Positions 44,466 to 53,672 of a stretch of 64,000 bases of DNA are shown piece by piece; the stretch's first letter is position 1; the number at the start of each line of letters is the position of its first letter. Position numbers and translations under genes: made by a program. Under the pieces are notes generated by a model. That model saw only the letters and a list, made by a program, of their open reading frames with translations. It ran no database searches and had not been told where the DNA came from. Source of the stretch: Alphaproteobacteria bacterium (lineage in GTDB: Bacteria; Myxococcota_A; UBA796; GCA-2862545); NCBI GenBank assembly GCA_020632885.1, contig JACKEQ010000022.1, positions 37,177-101,176 of the forward strand, written 5' to 3'.

Positions 44466-45351
44466 GCCGCTCGAGCAGCCAGCGCAGCCCGGTGTCGGCG
44501 TCGTGGCGCCGGTGCCAGACCACGCGGAGCGGGAACCGCGGGAGCTCCAGCGGCGGCGGACGGACGACGAGCCGATCCGCCCACCCCGCCGCGATGGCCT
44601 CCGGGACGGTCGCCAGGAGATCGGTGCCCGCCAGCAGCCCGGGCGCCGCGAGGAACTGGGGCACGGTGACCCCCACCCTGCGCGACCGGCCGAGGGTCGA
44701 GAGCACGTAGTCCACCACGCTCCGCGTCGCGCCCCGCGAGCTCACCAGCACGTGCGGATACGCGCAGTACGCGTCCAGCGAGAGCCCGTCCGCCAGCGCC
44801 GGATGCCCGTCGCGCGCCAGCACCGCGAACCCGTGCCGCCCGACATCCCGCCACGCCAGGACACCCGGCGGGTCCAGGAAGACCCCCAGCGCCAGATCGA
44901 GCTCCCCCGACGCGAGCGCATCCACCGGCGGGTCCGCGCGGGCCGGCCAGATCTCGAGCCGGCACCCCGGCGCCTCCGCCACGACGCGAGCCGCCAGGCC
45001 CCGCAGCACGGTCGAGGTGCCGAGGTCGTCCGCCGCCACCCGGAAGACCCGGTCGTCCCGCGCCGGATCGAAGGCCGGCACCGGCGACACCGCGCGATGC
45101 AGCGAAGCCAGGGCGTCCGCCACCGGACCGGCCAGCGCGAGGGCCCGCGCCGTAGGCACCATGCCCTGCCCCTCCCGGACCAGCAGCGGGTCGTCCAGGA
45201 GGTCCCGCAGCCGGGCGAGCGCGTTGCTCGTCGCGGGCTGGGAACGCCCGAGCCGCCGAGCCGCCCGCGTGACCGAGCGCTCCTCGAGCAGCGCGTGGAG
45301 CGCCACGATCAGGTTGAGATCCAGGCCGGCCAGGTCATTCACGAAATCCAT
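44455..45351 (-). CDS. LysR-family transcription regulator
   Basis: 298 residues. The N-terminal winged helix-turn-helix (LDLNLIVALHALLEERSVTRAARRLGRSQPATS) is classical for LysR, followed by the effector-binding domain with SGELDLALGVF and VPQFLAAPGLL. The ATG at 45351 is taken as the start because it sits just before the LysR consensus; an in-frame ATG at 45372 is an alternative. Divergent from a reductase gene at 45419 with 67 bp between, the arrangement in which LysR regulators typically control the neighbour. Inducer unknown. Confidence 0.9.
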   Translation of the reverse strand: MDFVNDLAGLDLNLIVALHALLEERSVTRAARRLGRSQPATSNALARLRDLLDDPLLVREGQGMVPTARALALAGPVADALASLHRAVSPVPAFDPARDDRVFRVAADDLGTSTVLRGLAARVVAEAPGCRLEIWPARADPPVDALASGELDLALGVFLDPPGVLAWRDVGRHGFAVLARDGHPALADGLSLDAYCAYPHVLVSSRGATRSVVDYVLSTLGRSRRVGVTVPQFLAAPGLLAGTDLLATVPEAIAAGWADRLVVRPPPLELPRFPLRVVWHRRHDADTGLRWLLERLSG

Positions 45352-45418
45352 GATGCTATTCTGACAATCCATTTCCCGGATGTCCAACCGGGACCTACGA
45401 AGGGGTCGGGAGGTCGTC
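45352..45418. promoter_or_regulatory. Divergent LysR/reductase control region
   Basis: 67 bp between the two start codons. It contains a relatively A/T-rich core (tgctattctgacaatccatttcccgga) with several T-N11-A spacings of the kind LysR proteins bind. The exact site cannot be chosen by eye. Confidence 0.5.
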
Positions 45419-46057
45419 ATGCGCATCGCGATCGTGGGGAGCACGGGGGGAACGGGCCGCGCGCTCGTCGAGCAGGGACTGGAGCGGGGCCACGAGGTGG
45501 TGGCGCTCGCGCGGAAGCCGGAGGCCGTGGGCATCCAGCACGACCGCCTGGAGGTGAAGGCCGCCGACGTGCTGGACCGGAGGTCGCTGGAGGCCGCCAT
45601 CGCCGGCACGGACGCTGTGCTCTCCGCCCTCGGCATCTCGGGCTGGCCGGGCTTCGGGCAGATCTCGCTGTACTCGCAGGGCGGCGGCAACCTCGTGGAC
45701 GCGATGGAGGCCAGCGGGCCGAAGCGCCTCCTCGCGGTCACCTCGGGCGGGGTGGAGCACGACGACCCGTCGTTCGACTGGTTCTACCGGTGGGTCCTCA
45801 AGCCCGTGCTCATCCAGCGCGCCTACGACGACATGATCCGCATGGAGGACCGCATCAGCCGCTCGAAGCTCACCTGGACCCTCGTGCGCCCGACGAAGCT
45901 CCTGGACACCCCGCCCCACCCGGACGGCTACAGGGTGTCGCCGAAGCTCGCGCCCCCCGGAGGTCGCGAGATCGCGCGCTCGGACCTCGCAGGCTTCATG
46001 CTGGACGAGCTGGAGTCGAACACCTGGGTGGGCAAGACGCCCACCCTGGCCTACTGA
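45419..46057 (+). CDS. NAD(P)-binding reductase of the atypical SDR (NmrA/YwnB-like) family
   Basis: 212 residues. The Rossmann motif IVGSTGGTGRALVEQGL sits at the N-terminus, followed by ALARKPEAV, VLSALGISG, AVTSGGVEH and LTWTLVRPTKL, the landmarks of NAD(P)H-binding SDRs such as the BVR-B/YwnB group. No classical YxxxK is needed in this group. ATG 45419 follows GGGAGG by six bases. Divergent LysR control suggests an inducible redox or detoxification role, by analogy with other LysR-paired reductases. Its end overlaps the aminopeptidase stop region by 7 bp. Confidence 0.87.
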   Translation: MRIAIVGSTGGTGRALVEQGLERGHEVVALARKPEAVGIQHDRLEVKAADVLDRRSLEAAIAGTDAVLSALGISGWPGFGQISLYSQGGGNLVDAMEASGPKRLLAVTSGGVEHDDPSFDWFYRWVLKPVLIQRAYDDMIRMEDRISRSKLTWTLVRPTKLLDTPPHPDGYRVSPKLAPPGGREIARSDLAGFMLDELESNTWVGKTPTLAY

Positions 46058-48429
46058 CCGGGCACCACCTTCGTCCAGTCCCACGCCTCCCGCACGGCCA
46101 TGCAGGCCTCCACGCGCTCCGCCACCTCGTCGCGCTCCTCGGCGAGCCCGTCCGGGGCCCACGGCTGGGCGCTCACGACGGTGAAGGCGTTGGCCAGCTC
46201 GTCCCGACCGCACGGCGGCGTCGCGAGCGCGAGGAGCTCCCGGCGGTGCCAGATGGCGTGGTGGGAGAAGGCGGCCATGTCCAGGAAGCCGGCCACCTCG
46301 TCCTCGTGGCCCCGGTAGACGCTCTTCCACACCCAGCGCCGCCAGGGGTCCCGCACGTCGGCCATCATCCAGCCGAGCACCTTCCGGCGCGCCTCGGTGT
46401 CGATCGCGGCACCCACCAGGGCCTCCGCGTACGTGCGCCTCAGCGCGTCGTCCTCGGCCGCGACGAGCACCGGCATGAGCTTCACGGCACTGACCTTCTC
46501 CTCGCCGTACACCCGGAGCGCCTCGGCCCGGAGCACCTCGGGGAGCCCCGAGGCCCCCTCCTCGAGCGCCTTCTCGCCCATCGCGCGGAGCTCCTCCCTC
46601 GCCTCCGGGTCACCCGCCCGGGCCATGGCCACCGTGACGCGCTGGCGCACACCGGCACCGACCACGTCGTCCGGGAGGCCCTCGAGCAGCTTCGGGAGCC
46701 AGGTGAGCGCCCACGCGTCGATCGTCGCGTCCGCCGCGTCGGGCGCGTAGTCGTGCAGGACCTCGATGGACTCCACCGCGACCGAACGCACAGCGGGGTG
46801 GGCCGCAGAGAGCGTGGTGAGGTGCGCGAGCCAGCGATCGGGCGCCAGACGTCCGGCCTCGAAGAGCTCCCGAAGGTTCGCCGCGACAGCCACCGCCTCG
46901 ACGGCGGTGAGCTCGGGCGCGGCCGCCACGAGGGCGTCCAGGTCGGCTGGATCGGCGAAGTCGAACCTGGCGAACCCCACACCCCCCGCGAGCGGGAGCA
47001 CCCAGGCGCCCCCGACCGCGGCCTTCACCGGGTCGCTCGCGACGACGGCCTTCGCGCTGGAGGACGGTCCCCGCAGAAAGACCGGGAGCGGCAGATCCGG
47101 CCGGTCGGCATGCTCGATCACGACACCGTCTGCGTCGCGGGTCAGCACGATCAGGGGCGTGCCCTGCGCGTAGAGCCAACGCTCCAGCTCCTTCACGTTC
47201 ACTCCCTCGGCCGCCATGGACGCGAAGAAGGCAGCGCTGTCGACGGGTCCACGGTAGTCGCGGACGTAGCGCCGCAGGCCCTTCTGGAAGGCGTCCTCCC
47301 CCACGGCGTGCGCGAAGGTCCCGACGAGGCGCGCGCCGCGCGAGTAGTGCCAGCGGGAGAGCTCGATCTCGCCGGGCTCCACGGGCCCGCGCAGCGCGGC
47401 GCCGTCGGCGTCGAGCCCGTAGCCGAGGGTGTGCGCCGCCGAGAGCGCGTCAGGACCCTCGAGCCCAGCGCCCGCCACCCAGCTCGCGAGGCTCTCGTTG
47501 AGCCAGAGGTCGTCCCACCACTTCAGGGTCGACCGGTTGCCGAGCCACTGGTGCGCGAGCTCGTGGGCCATCGTGGACGCCATGGGGACGGCGGGATCCC
47601 GCACCATGTGCGGGCCCACGGTGATCAGGCCGGGGTTCTCCATGGCACCCGCGTACAGATGGGGCACGAGGACCACGTGGTTCGGCGCGTTCGGCACGGG
47701 CTCGTCGAAGGTGGCGGCGAGCCGGGCGGCCTGGGCGGCGTACACGCCCTGGACGGCCTTCGCGTCGCCCTCGTGACCGGGCATGGCCCACACCTGGGCG
47801 GCCGGCGTGCTGCCGGGGAGATCACGCGCGACCCAGGGCCCCACGGCGAAGGCGACGAGGTAGCTCGGCAGCGCCGGCGTGGTCGCGAAGGTGACGGTCT
47901 GCAGGCCCTTCTTCTCGGTGCGTTCGGCGACGGGGGCGTTCGCGAGCACGGCGTTGCCGGCGGGGGCCGTGATGCTGACGGTCCAGGGGATGGCGAACCC
48001 GGGCTCGTCGAAGCACGGGAAGACCTCGCGGGCGTGGTCGGGCTCGAGGTCGGTGTACACGTACGTGCGCTCGCCCTCGGTCATGCGCAGGAGGCCGTGC
48101 ACGCCGGCATCGTAGGGGACCTCGAACTCCAGGTCGATCGTGGTGGTGCCGACCTTCGGCGGCTTGGTGGCCACCAGCGTGACCTGCGAGCCGTCGCGCA
48201 TCACGGCGGCCTTCCCGCCGAGCGAGGCCTTGGTGAGCACCACGTGCTTCGCGGCGTGCAGCCGGACCCGCGGCACCGAGACGTCGACCTGGAGCTCGAT
48301 GCGCGTGTGGCCCACGATGCGCTCGGCGGCCGGGTCCACGGTGAGCTCGAGGAGCTGGGAGAGCGGCCGAACGGGCTGATCGAGCCGGACCTCCTCCTGC
48401 GCGAGCGCGACCACGACGAATCCGAGCAT
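46051..48429 (-). CDS. M1-family zinc aminopeptidase, exported
   Basis: 792 residues. The N-terminus (MLGFVVVALAQ) is a short signal peptide. The family signature GAMENPG lies near residue 260 and the zinc site HELAH with WLNESLASW at ~288-320, giving the two His and the Glu ligands plus the catalytic Glu. The beta domain YDAGVHGLLRM and FDEPGFAIPW match M1 peptidases such as PepN and leukotriene-A4 hydrolase relatives. The C-terminal ~300 residues are helical (ERAP1-C-like). ATG 48429 follows AGGGAGG. Removes N-terminal residues from peptides, probably periplasmic or secreted. Lies 70 bp downstream of purL. Confidence 0.93.
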   Translation of the reverse strand: MLGFVVVALAQEEVRLDQPVRPLSQLLELTVDPAAERIVGHTRIELQVDVSVPRVRLHAAKHVVLTKASLGGKAAVMRDGSQVTLVATKPPKVGTTTIDLEFEVPYDAGVHGLLRMTEGERTYVYTDLEPDHAREVFPCFDEPGFAIPWTVSITAPAGNAVLANAPVAERTEKKGLQTVTFATTPALPSYLVAFAVGPWVARDLPGSTPAAQVWAMPGHEGDAKAVQGVYAAQAARLAATFDEPVPNAPNHVVLVPHLYAGAMENPGLITVGPHMVRDPAVPMASTMAHELAHQWLGNRSTLKWWDDLWLNESLASWVAGAGLEGPDALSAAHTLGYGLDADGAALRGPVEPGEIELSRWHYSRGARLVGTFAHAVGEDAFQKGLRRYVRDYRGPVDSAAFFASMAAEGVNVKELERWLYAQGTPLIVLTRDADGVVIEHADRPDLPLPVFLRGPSSSAKAVVASDPVKAAVGGAWVLPLAGGVGFARFDFADPADLDALVAAAPELTAVEAVAVAANLRELFEAGRLAPDRWLAHLTTLSAAHPAVRSVAVESIEVLHDYAPDAADATIDAWALTWLPKLLEGLPDDVVGAGVRQRVTVAMARAGDPEAREELRAMGEKALEEGASGLPEVLRAEALRVYGEEKVSAVKLMPVLVAAEDDALRRTYAEALVGAAIDTEARRKVLGWMMADVRDPWRRWVWKSVYRGHEDEVAGFLDMAAFSHHAIWHRRELLALATPPCGRDELANAFTVVSAQPWAPDGLAEERDEVAERVEACMAVREAWDWTKVVPGQ

Positions 48430-48499
48430 GCTGCCTCCCTGGTGGCCCCCACGTACCGGAGCGGCCACCCGGAGGCCATGCAACAAGCCGACTGTGACG

Positions 48500-51352
48500 T
48501 CAGGAGCGGAAGGCCGCCTCCAGCAGGGTCACCGGCACGTCCAGCACGTCCCGCGACCCGTCGTCCACCGTGAGCGAGGACCCGCCCGTGCGACCGACGA
48601 CCGCATGGGGCACCTCGCCGAGCGCACCGCGCACGACCGCCTCGTCCTCCGGCCGCACCGCCAGCACGTACATCGAGGCCGACTCACCGAACCCGCGCTC
48701 GACCGCCGTCAGGTCCGCGTCCGACCGCACCTTCGCGAGATCGACCGTCGCGCCACGACGTCCGCCCAGGCACATCTCCGCCAGCGCCACCACGAGCCCG
48801 CCCTCGGAGACGTCGTGGGCGGTGTCCACCCGACCCGTGCGCAGCGCGGCGTGCACCGCACCCGCGAGGGCCCGCAGGTCCTCCACCGGACGCGGAGCCT
48901 CGCCACCCGTCTGCTCCAGGTGACGCGCCAGGGCCGACCCGCCGAGCTCGCCGTGGCAGGTCCCCACGACCACGATCAGGTCGCCGTCCCGCTTCAGCTC
49001 CGTGGTCGTGGAGCACGCGACGTCCGGCACGATGCCGAGGGCCGTGATGAGCAGCGTGCCCGGGATGGCCCGCCGCGACCCGTCGGGCGTGGCGTACTCG
49101 TTGTTCAGGCTGTCCTTGCCCGAGACGTACGGAGCCCCGAGGGCGAGCGCCGCGTCCCGGCAACCCTCGCCGCAGCGCACGAGCGCGCCGAGCCGATCCG
49201 GCAGGTTGGGGTTCCCCCAGCAGAAGTTGTCGACCAGCGCGATGCTCTCGGGGTCCGCGCCCACGACGACCACGTTCCGCACGGCCTCGTCGACCGCCGC
49301 CCACGCCATGCGGTACGGGTCGATGGTGCCGTACGCGGGCTGGATGCCGCACCCGAGCGCCACACCCCGGTCGAACCGGCCGCGGTCGCGGGCCGCCAGC
49401 GGGACGAGCACGCTGCCGTCCCCGTGGCCATGGCCGTCCTCGCCCACCAGCGGACGCCCGACCGTGCCGCCCTGGACCTCGTGGTCGTACAGGCGCACGA
49501 CGTCCTCCCGCGAGCGCCCGTTCGGCGATCCGAGGATGCCGAGCACCGCGCCCTCCCAGTCCTCCAGGGCGATCTCGAGGGGCACGTGCTCCCGGACGAC
49601 CCAGGTGGCCTGCATGCGACGCTGGGGCAGCCCGTCGTGGAGGAAGTGCGTGTCGAGCCGACCGACGACGGTGTCCCGGTGACGGACGGTGAGCACGCCG
49701 TCTCCCGTGAACCTGCCGAGGGAAACGACCTCGACGGCATGCCGCTCGCACACGGCCTGGAGCGCCTCCCAGGAGGCGTCCGGAACGGCGAGCACCATGC
49801 GCTCCTGGGCCTCGGAGAGCCAGAGCTCCCACGGCTGCAGGCCGGGGTACTTGGTGGGCACGCGCTCCAGGAAGACCTCGGCACCGAGCTTCTGGGCCAT
49901 CTCGCCGATGGACGACGAGAGCCCGCCGGCCCCGCAGTCCGTGATGGCCGTGTAGAGCCCGGCGTCACGGGCCTCGCAGACGACCTCCTGCACCTGCTTC
50001 TCGTGGATGGGGTGCCCGATCTGCACGGCGGTCCCGGCCAGCTCGTGCGTCTCGTGGGACATCTCCATGGAGCTGAACGTCGCCCCGCGGAGACCGTCCC
50101 GCCCGGTGCGCCCACCGATCACGACCACCCGGTCGCCCACCCGGGGCTCCGTGGGGTGCGACCCGTGGGGCAGGATGCCGAGACAGCCCGCGTAGACGAG
50201 CGGATTCGCGACGTACCCGGGGTCGTACACGACCGCCCCCGCGACCGTCGGGATGCCCATCTTGTTCCCGTAGTCCTCGATGCCCGCGATGACGCCGGCC
50301 GCGATGCGCGTGGGGTGGAGCACCCCGTCCGGGAGCTCGGCGGTGTCGGGCGGACCGAAGCAGAGGACGTCGGTGTTGGCGATGGGACGGGCGCTGACCC
50401 CGAGGATGTCGCGCACCACCCCGCCGACCCCGGTGTTCGCGCCGCCGAAGGGCTCGAGGGCCGAAGGATGGTTGTGGGTCTCGACCTTGAGCGCGACGTC
50501 GAAGTCCTCGTCGAACCGGACGATCCCGGCGTTGTCGACGAAGGCCGAGCGCACCCAGTCCCTCGCCGCAGCGTCCGTGGCCGCGCGGAGGAACGAGCGG
50601 AGCATGCTGTCGACCGTGCGCGTCCCGAGCACGTCTCCCGCGGGCGAGAGCTCGGTGAGGGTGATGTGCGCGCGGAAGGTCTTGTGCACGCAGTGCTCGG
50701 ACCACGTCTGGGCGAGCATCTCGAGCTCGAGGTCGGTGGGGTCCCGGTCGGTGAAGTGCTCGCGGATGCAGCGCATCTCGTCGAGATCGAGGGACAGGCG
50801 GCGCTCGCGGGACAGCGCGAGCAGCCCGTCGTCGTCGAGGTCCCGGACGCGGATCTGCTCCACGACGTGCACGGGGCTCTCGCCCGCCGGGAAGGACGGC
50901 GGCAGCACGTCGTCGATGGCCCAGTGCTGCACGACGTCGTTGGCGAGGGTGCCGGCGGCGAGCCTCTCCAGCGCACGGGGGGCCAGGTCGCCCTCGAGCT
51001 CGTACCGACGGGCGGTCGCGGTGCGCTCGACACCCGGGATGCCGACGATGGCGGCCGCCCGGAGGAGGGTCTCGGCCTCCGCGTCGGTGACCCCAGGCCG
51101 CGGCGCGATCTCGAGCACGTGGCGCCCGGCAGGCGTGGGGACCACGGGCCCATCGGCCGTCCCGACCGCGAAGGTCTCGATCACGTCGTCGCAGAGGACC
51201 TCGCGCGCCAGGCGCTCCACGTCCTCCCGGGGGGTGGTCCCCTCCACGAAGAACACGCGCACCACGTCGGTGCGGGTGGTGCCCGGCAGCGGGCGCGCGG
51301 GCTCCCGGCTGCGGACCTCGACACGGTGGACCTGACGCGGGACGGGCTGCAT
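48500..51352 (-). CDS. purL: Phosphoribosylformylglycinamidine synthase with fused PurS-like domain
   Basis: 950 residues, fourth step of de novo purine synthesis. The PurL core shows HCVHKTFRAH, ETHNHPSALEPFGGANTGVGG, KMGIPTVAGAVVYDP, GATFSSMEMSHETHEL, HDVSEGGLVVALAE and GFGESASMYVL, the usual ATP and substrate motifs. The ~150-residue N-terminal extension contains a PurS-like domain (~70-145: VLEIAPRPGVTDAEAETLLRAA, GVERTATARRYEL, ERLAAGTLANDVVQHWAI), possibly preceded by a partial copy. No glutaminase (PurQ) domain, so a separate PurQ must supply ammonia; it is not in the window. Start ATG 51352 with GGAG five bases upstream, preferred over GTG 51358. Divergent from the beta-helix gene at 51459. 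Confidence 0.95.
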   Translation of the reverse strand: MQPVPRQVHRVEVRSREPARPLPGTTRTDVVRVFFVEGTTPREDVERLAREVLCDDVIETFAVGTADGPVVPTPAGRHVLEIAPRPGVTDAEAETLLRAAAIVGIPGVERTATARRYELEGDLAPRALERLAAGTLANDVVQHWAIDDVLPPSFPAGESPVHVVEQIRVRDLDDDGLLALSRERRLSLDLDEMRCIREHFTDRDPTDLELEMLAQTWSEHCVHKTFRAHITLTELSPAGDVLGTRTVDSMLRSFLRAATDAAARDWVRSAFVDNAGIVRFDEDFDVALKVETHNHPSALEPFGGANTGVGGVVRDILGVSARPIANTDVLCFGPPDTAELPDGVLHPTRIAAGVIAGIEDYGNKMGIPTVAGAVVYDPGYVANPLVYAGCLGILPHGSHPTEPRVGDRVVVIGGRTGRDGLRGATFSSMEMSHETHELAGTAVQIGHPIHEKQVQEVVCEARDAGLYTAITDCGAGGLSSSIGEMAQKLGAEVFLERVPTKYPGLQPWELWLSEAQERMVLAVPDASWEALQAVCERHAVEVVSLGRFTGDGVLTVRHRDTVVGRLDTHFLHDGLPQRRMQATWVVREHVPLEIALEDWEGAVLGILGSPNGRSREDVVRLYDHEVQGGTVGRPLVGEDGHGHGDGSVLVPLAARDRGRFDRGVALGCGIQPAYGTIDPYRMAWAAVDEAVRNVVVVGADPESIALVDNFCWGNPNLPDRLGALVRCGEGCRDAALALGAPYVSGKDSLNNEYATPDGSRRAIPGTLLITALGIVPDVACSTTTELKRDGDLIVVVGTCHGELGGSALARHLEQTGGEAPRPVEDLRALAGAVHAALRTGRVDTAHDVSEGGLVVALAEMCLGGRRGATVDLAKVRSDADLTAVERGFGESASMYVLAVRPEDEAVVRGALGEVPHAVVGRTGGSSLTVDDGSRDVLDVPVTLLEAAFRS

Positions 51353-51447
51353 GGGCACTCCAGGCTGGAGCGGCGTCTAGCCGGGCCGGTCCCTGCCGTC
51401 AGCGCGCCCGGCGCGATCGTCACCCGACCGCCACCTCCGGACGGGTC

Positions 51448-51453
51448 TATGAT
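51448..51453 (+). promoter_or_regulatory. Candidate -10 element (TATGAT), short-leader promoter
   Basis: TATGAT ends five bases before the ATG at 51459 and no Shine-Dalgarno sequence fits between, predicting a leaderless or near-leaderless transcript. Confidence 0.42.
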
Positions 51454-51458
51454 GGGCC

Positions 51459-53672
51459 ATGTTCCTGATGGTCCCCCTGGCATCCGCCGCCGATCTCCAC
51501 GTCCCCGCCGACCACGCCACGATTCAGGCGGCCGTGGACGCCGCGACCGCCGGAGACGTCGTCGTGATCGCGGCAGGCACCCACGACGGGCCGGTGTCCA
51601 TCGCCAAGGACATCACCCTCCGCGGCGCCGGCCAGTGGGGACCCTCCGGCACCGAGATCCGCGGCGGCGGGACCTCGGTCCTCACCATCTCCGACGCCGA
51701 CGTCACCCTCGAGCTGCTGCGGGTGGAGCCCACGGGCGGCCGGGCGCTCCTCGTCGAGCAGAGCGCGCTGCCCACCGCGGCGCATCTCGTCGACGTCTTC
51801 TTCAACGGCGGGAGCACCGGCGACCGCGGCGGCTCGATCCGCACGCTGGGAGGCGCCACGCTCACGGTCCAGGGCGGGCAGATCTCGAACGCCACGGCGA
51901 CCCAGAGCGGCGGCCTGATCAGCCTCGAGGGCCCCGCCACCTTCGACGGCGTGTGGCTGAGCAACGGCCACGCCGGTGAGAACGGCGGGTGCATCGTGGC
52001 GCGTGTGGGCTCGTCGCTGTCCATCTCCGACAGCTGGGTGGTGGACTGCGTGGCCGTGCTGGCGGGGGGTGGCATCTTCACGGACGCGTCGGCACCCCTG
52101 ACCCTGGACTGGGTCACCGTCTGGAACAGCACGGCGGGCACGAACGGGGGCGGCGTCTACGCATGGGGCGACACGACGATCTCGGGCGCGCTCTTGTTCG
52201 GGAACGAGGCGGGAGACCGGGGGGGCGGTCTGTTCCTGGACGGCGACGATGCCACGGTCTCGAACAGCACCTTCCGGGAGAACCTCGCCGACGACGGTGG
52301 TGGGCTCGCCATCTCGGCGCTGAACGTCCTCGTGACCACCTCGCGCTTCGTGGACGACGAGGCGCGGCTCGACGGTGGCGGCATCTTCGTGCACCCGTCG
52401 GCGGCGGGGTTCGCGGTGGAGCAGTCGCTGTTCTGCTCCAACACGGCCGTACGCGGCGGGGGCTTCCTGGCCAACGGGGCCGCGGGCACCTTCGCGAACG
52501 CGGTGTTCCTGGGCAACGACGCGCTGGTCGGGGCAGGCGCGGGCCACGTGACCTCGGGTGCCGTGCTCGTGGACCACTCGGTGTTCGTCCAGAACCGGTC
52601 GGTCGGGAGCGCTCTGACGCTCGAGGTGCCGGCGGCCGCCACGGTGACCGGCAACGTCTTCGCGGACGACCCCCTGCCCGGCTACGCGCTGTCGGCCTCC
52701 GCCTCCCCGCCGACCGCCGAAGGCAACTGGTTCGGCCAGGACGCCGCCCGGGCTGCGGACTTCACCCTCGACCCCTCCAACACGCTCTCGGGTGCCGTCG
52801 ACTTCGCGCAGCCCTGGGATGGCGGGTGCGTGCTGGATCCGAGACCCGCGAGCGGCTCGCCCCTCGATCTGGCCTCCGGCGCCCCACGCGGTGTGACCGG
52901 CGGCGTGGCCCCCTGGCCGGCGAACGATCCCGACGCCGACACCGACGGCTGGTCGGACTTCCTCGACTGCAACCCCTCGAATCCGAACGTCTACCCGGGG
53001 GCTCCCGAGATCCCGGACGACTACGGCGACCAGGACTGCAACGACCTCGACACCTGCCACCACGATGCGGACGGGGACGGCTACGCGGGCGTGGACCTGG
53101 TGGAGCAGCCGCTGTGCTGGGTGCCTCCGCTCGGCGACTGCGACGACACCGACCCCCTCGTGGGGCCCGACGCGACCGAGATCCCGGGCAACGCGGTGGA
53201 CGAGGACTGCGACGGCCTGATCGCCGACACGGACACCGACACCGACACCGACACCGACACGGACACGGACACCGACACCGACTCCGATGCGGACGCCGAC
53301 AGCGACACGGACTCGGACACCGACGCCGACACGGACGCGGACACCGATGCGGACACCGACACCGACACCGATGCGGATGCCGACTCCGACACGGACACCG
53401 ACTCCGACGCGGATGCCGACTCCGACGCGGACGCCGACTCCGACGCGGATGCCGACTCCGACTCCGATGCGGACGCCGATGCCGACTCCGATACGGACGC
53501 GGACACCGACGCCGACACCGGTCCGGGGCTCTGGTACTGCGCGACCGGGCCGACAGCCCCGTTCACGCTGCTCACTCCCCTGGCGCTGGTGCTCGTGCGC
53601 CGCCGTTCACTTCGAGTCGACGGCCGCGTAGAACGACATCCCGCGCACGTCCTCGTCGATCTGCAGGGGTGA
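51459..53672 (+). CDS. Secreted beta-helix protein with MopE-type motifs and Asp-rich repeat
   Basis: 737 residues. A short signal peptide (MFLMVPLASAADL) leads into a right-handed parallel beta-helix (~15-480) with many short turns (NNGGGVYAWGDTTI, RGGGLFLDGDDATV). Residues ~493-590 carry metal-binding MopE-type motifs (DTDGWSDFLDCNPSNP, DADGDGYAG, NAVDEDCDGLIAD). A 98-residue Asp-Thr/Asp-Ala/Asp-Ser stretch (~590-687) follows, then a hydrophobic segment and RRR (FTLLTPLALVLVRRR) resembling a MYXO-CTERM tail, with about 20 extra residues after it. Probably a surface-attached, metal-binding adhesin or structural protein. Start ATG 51459; no Shine-Dalgarno, with a TATGAT at 51448 suggesting leaderless transcription. 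The 3' end overlaps the convergent regulator by 66 bp. Confidence 0.85.
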   Translation: MFLMVPLASAADLHVPADHATIQAAVDAATAGDVVVIAAGTHDGPVSIAKDITLRGAGQWGPSGTEIRGGGTSVLTISDADVTLELLRVEPTGGRALLVEQSALPTAAHLVDVFFNGGSTGDRGGSIRTLGGATLTVQGGQISNATATQSGGLISLEGPATFDGVWLSNGHAGENGGCIVARVGSSLSISDSWVVDCVAVLAGGGIFTDASAPLTLDWVTVWNSTAGTNGGGVYAWGDTTISGALLFGNEAGDRGGGLFLDGDDATVSNSTFRENLADDGGGLAISALNVLVTTSRFVDDEARLDGGGIFVHPSAAGFAVEQSLFCSNTAVRGGGFLANGAAGTFANAVFLGNDALVGAGAGHVTSGAVLVDHSVFVQNRSVGSALTLEVPAAATVTGNVFADDPLPGYALSASASPPTAEGNWFGQDAARAADFTLDPSNTLSGAVDFAQPWDGGCVLDPRPASGSPLDLASGAPRGVTGGVAPWPANDPDADTDGWSDFLDCNPSNPNVYPGAPEIPDDYGDQDCNDLDTCHHDADGDGYAGVDLVEQPLCWVPPLGDCDDTDPLVGPDATEIPGNAVDEDCDGLIADTDTDTDTDTDTDTDTDTDSDADADSDTDSDTDADTDADTDADTDTDTDADADSDTDTDSDADADSDADADSDADADSDSDADADADSDTDADTDADTGPGLWYCATGPTAPFTLLTPLALVLVRRRSLRVDGRVERHPAHVLVDLQG
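53227..53520. repeat. Hexanucleotide tandem repeat encoding Asp-Thr/Asp-Ala/Asp-Ser
   Basis: About 49 imperfect hexamers (gacacc, gacacg, gatgcg, gactcc) code for the Asp-dipeptide stretch of the beta-helix protein. The frame is kept throughout, unlike the related repeat near 18681-18935. Prone to copy-number change. Confidence 0.9.

Noticed and set aside
44503..48573. 1356-codon plus-strand frame
   Set aside because: Antisense of the LysR and aminopeptidase genes; no domain and low complexity.
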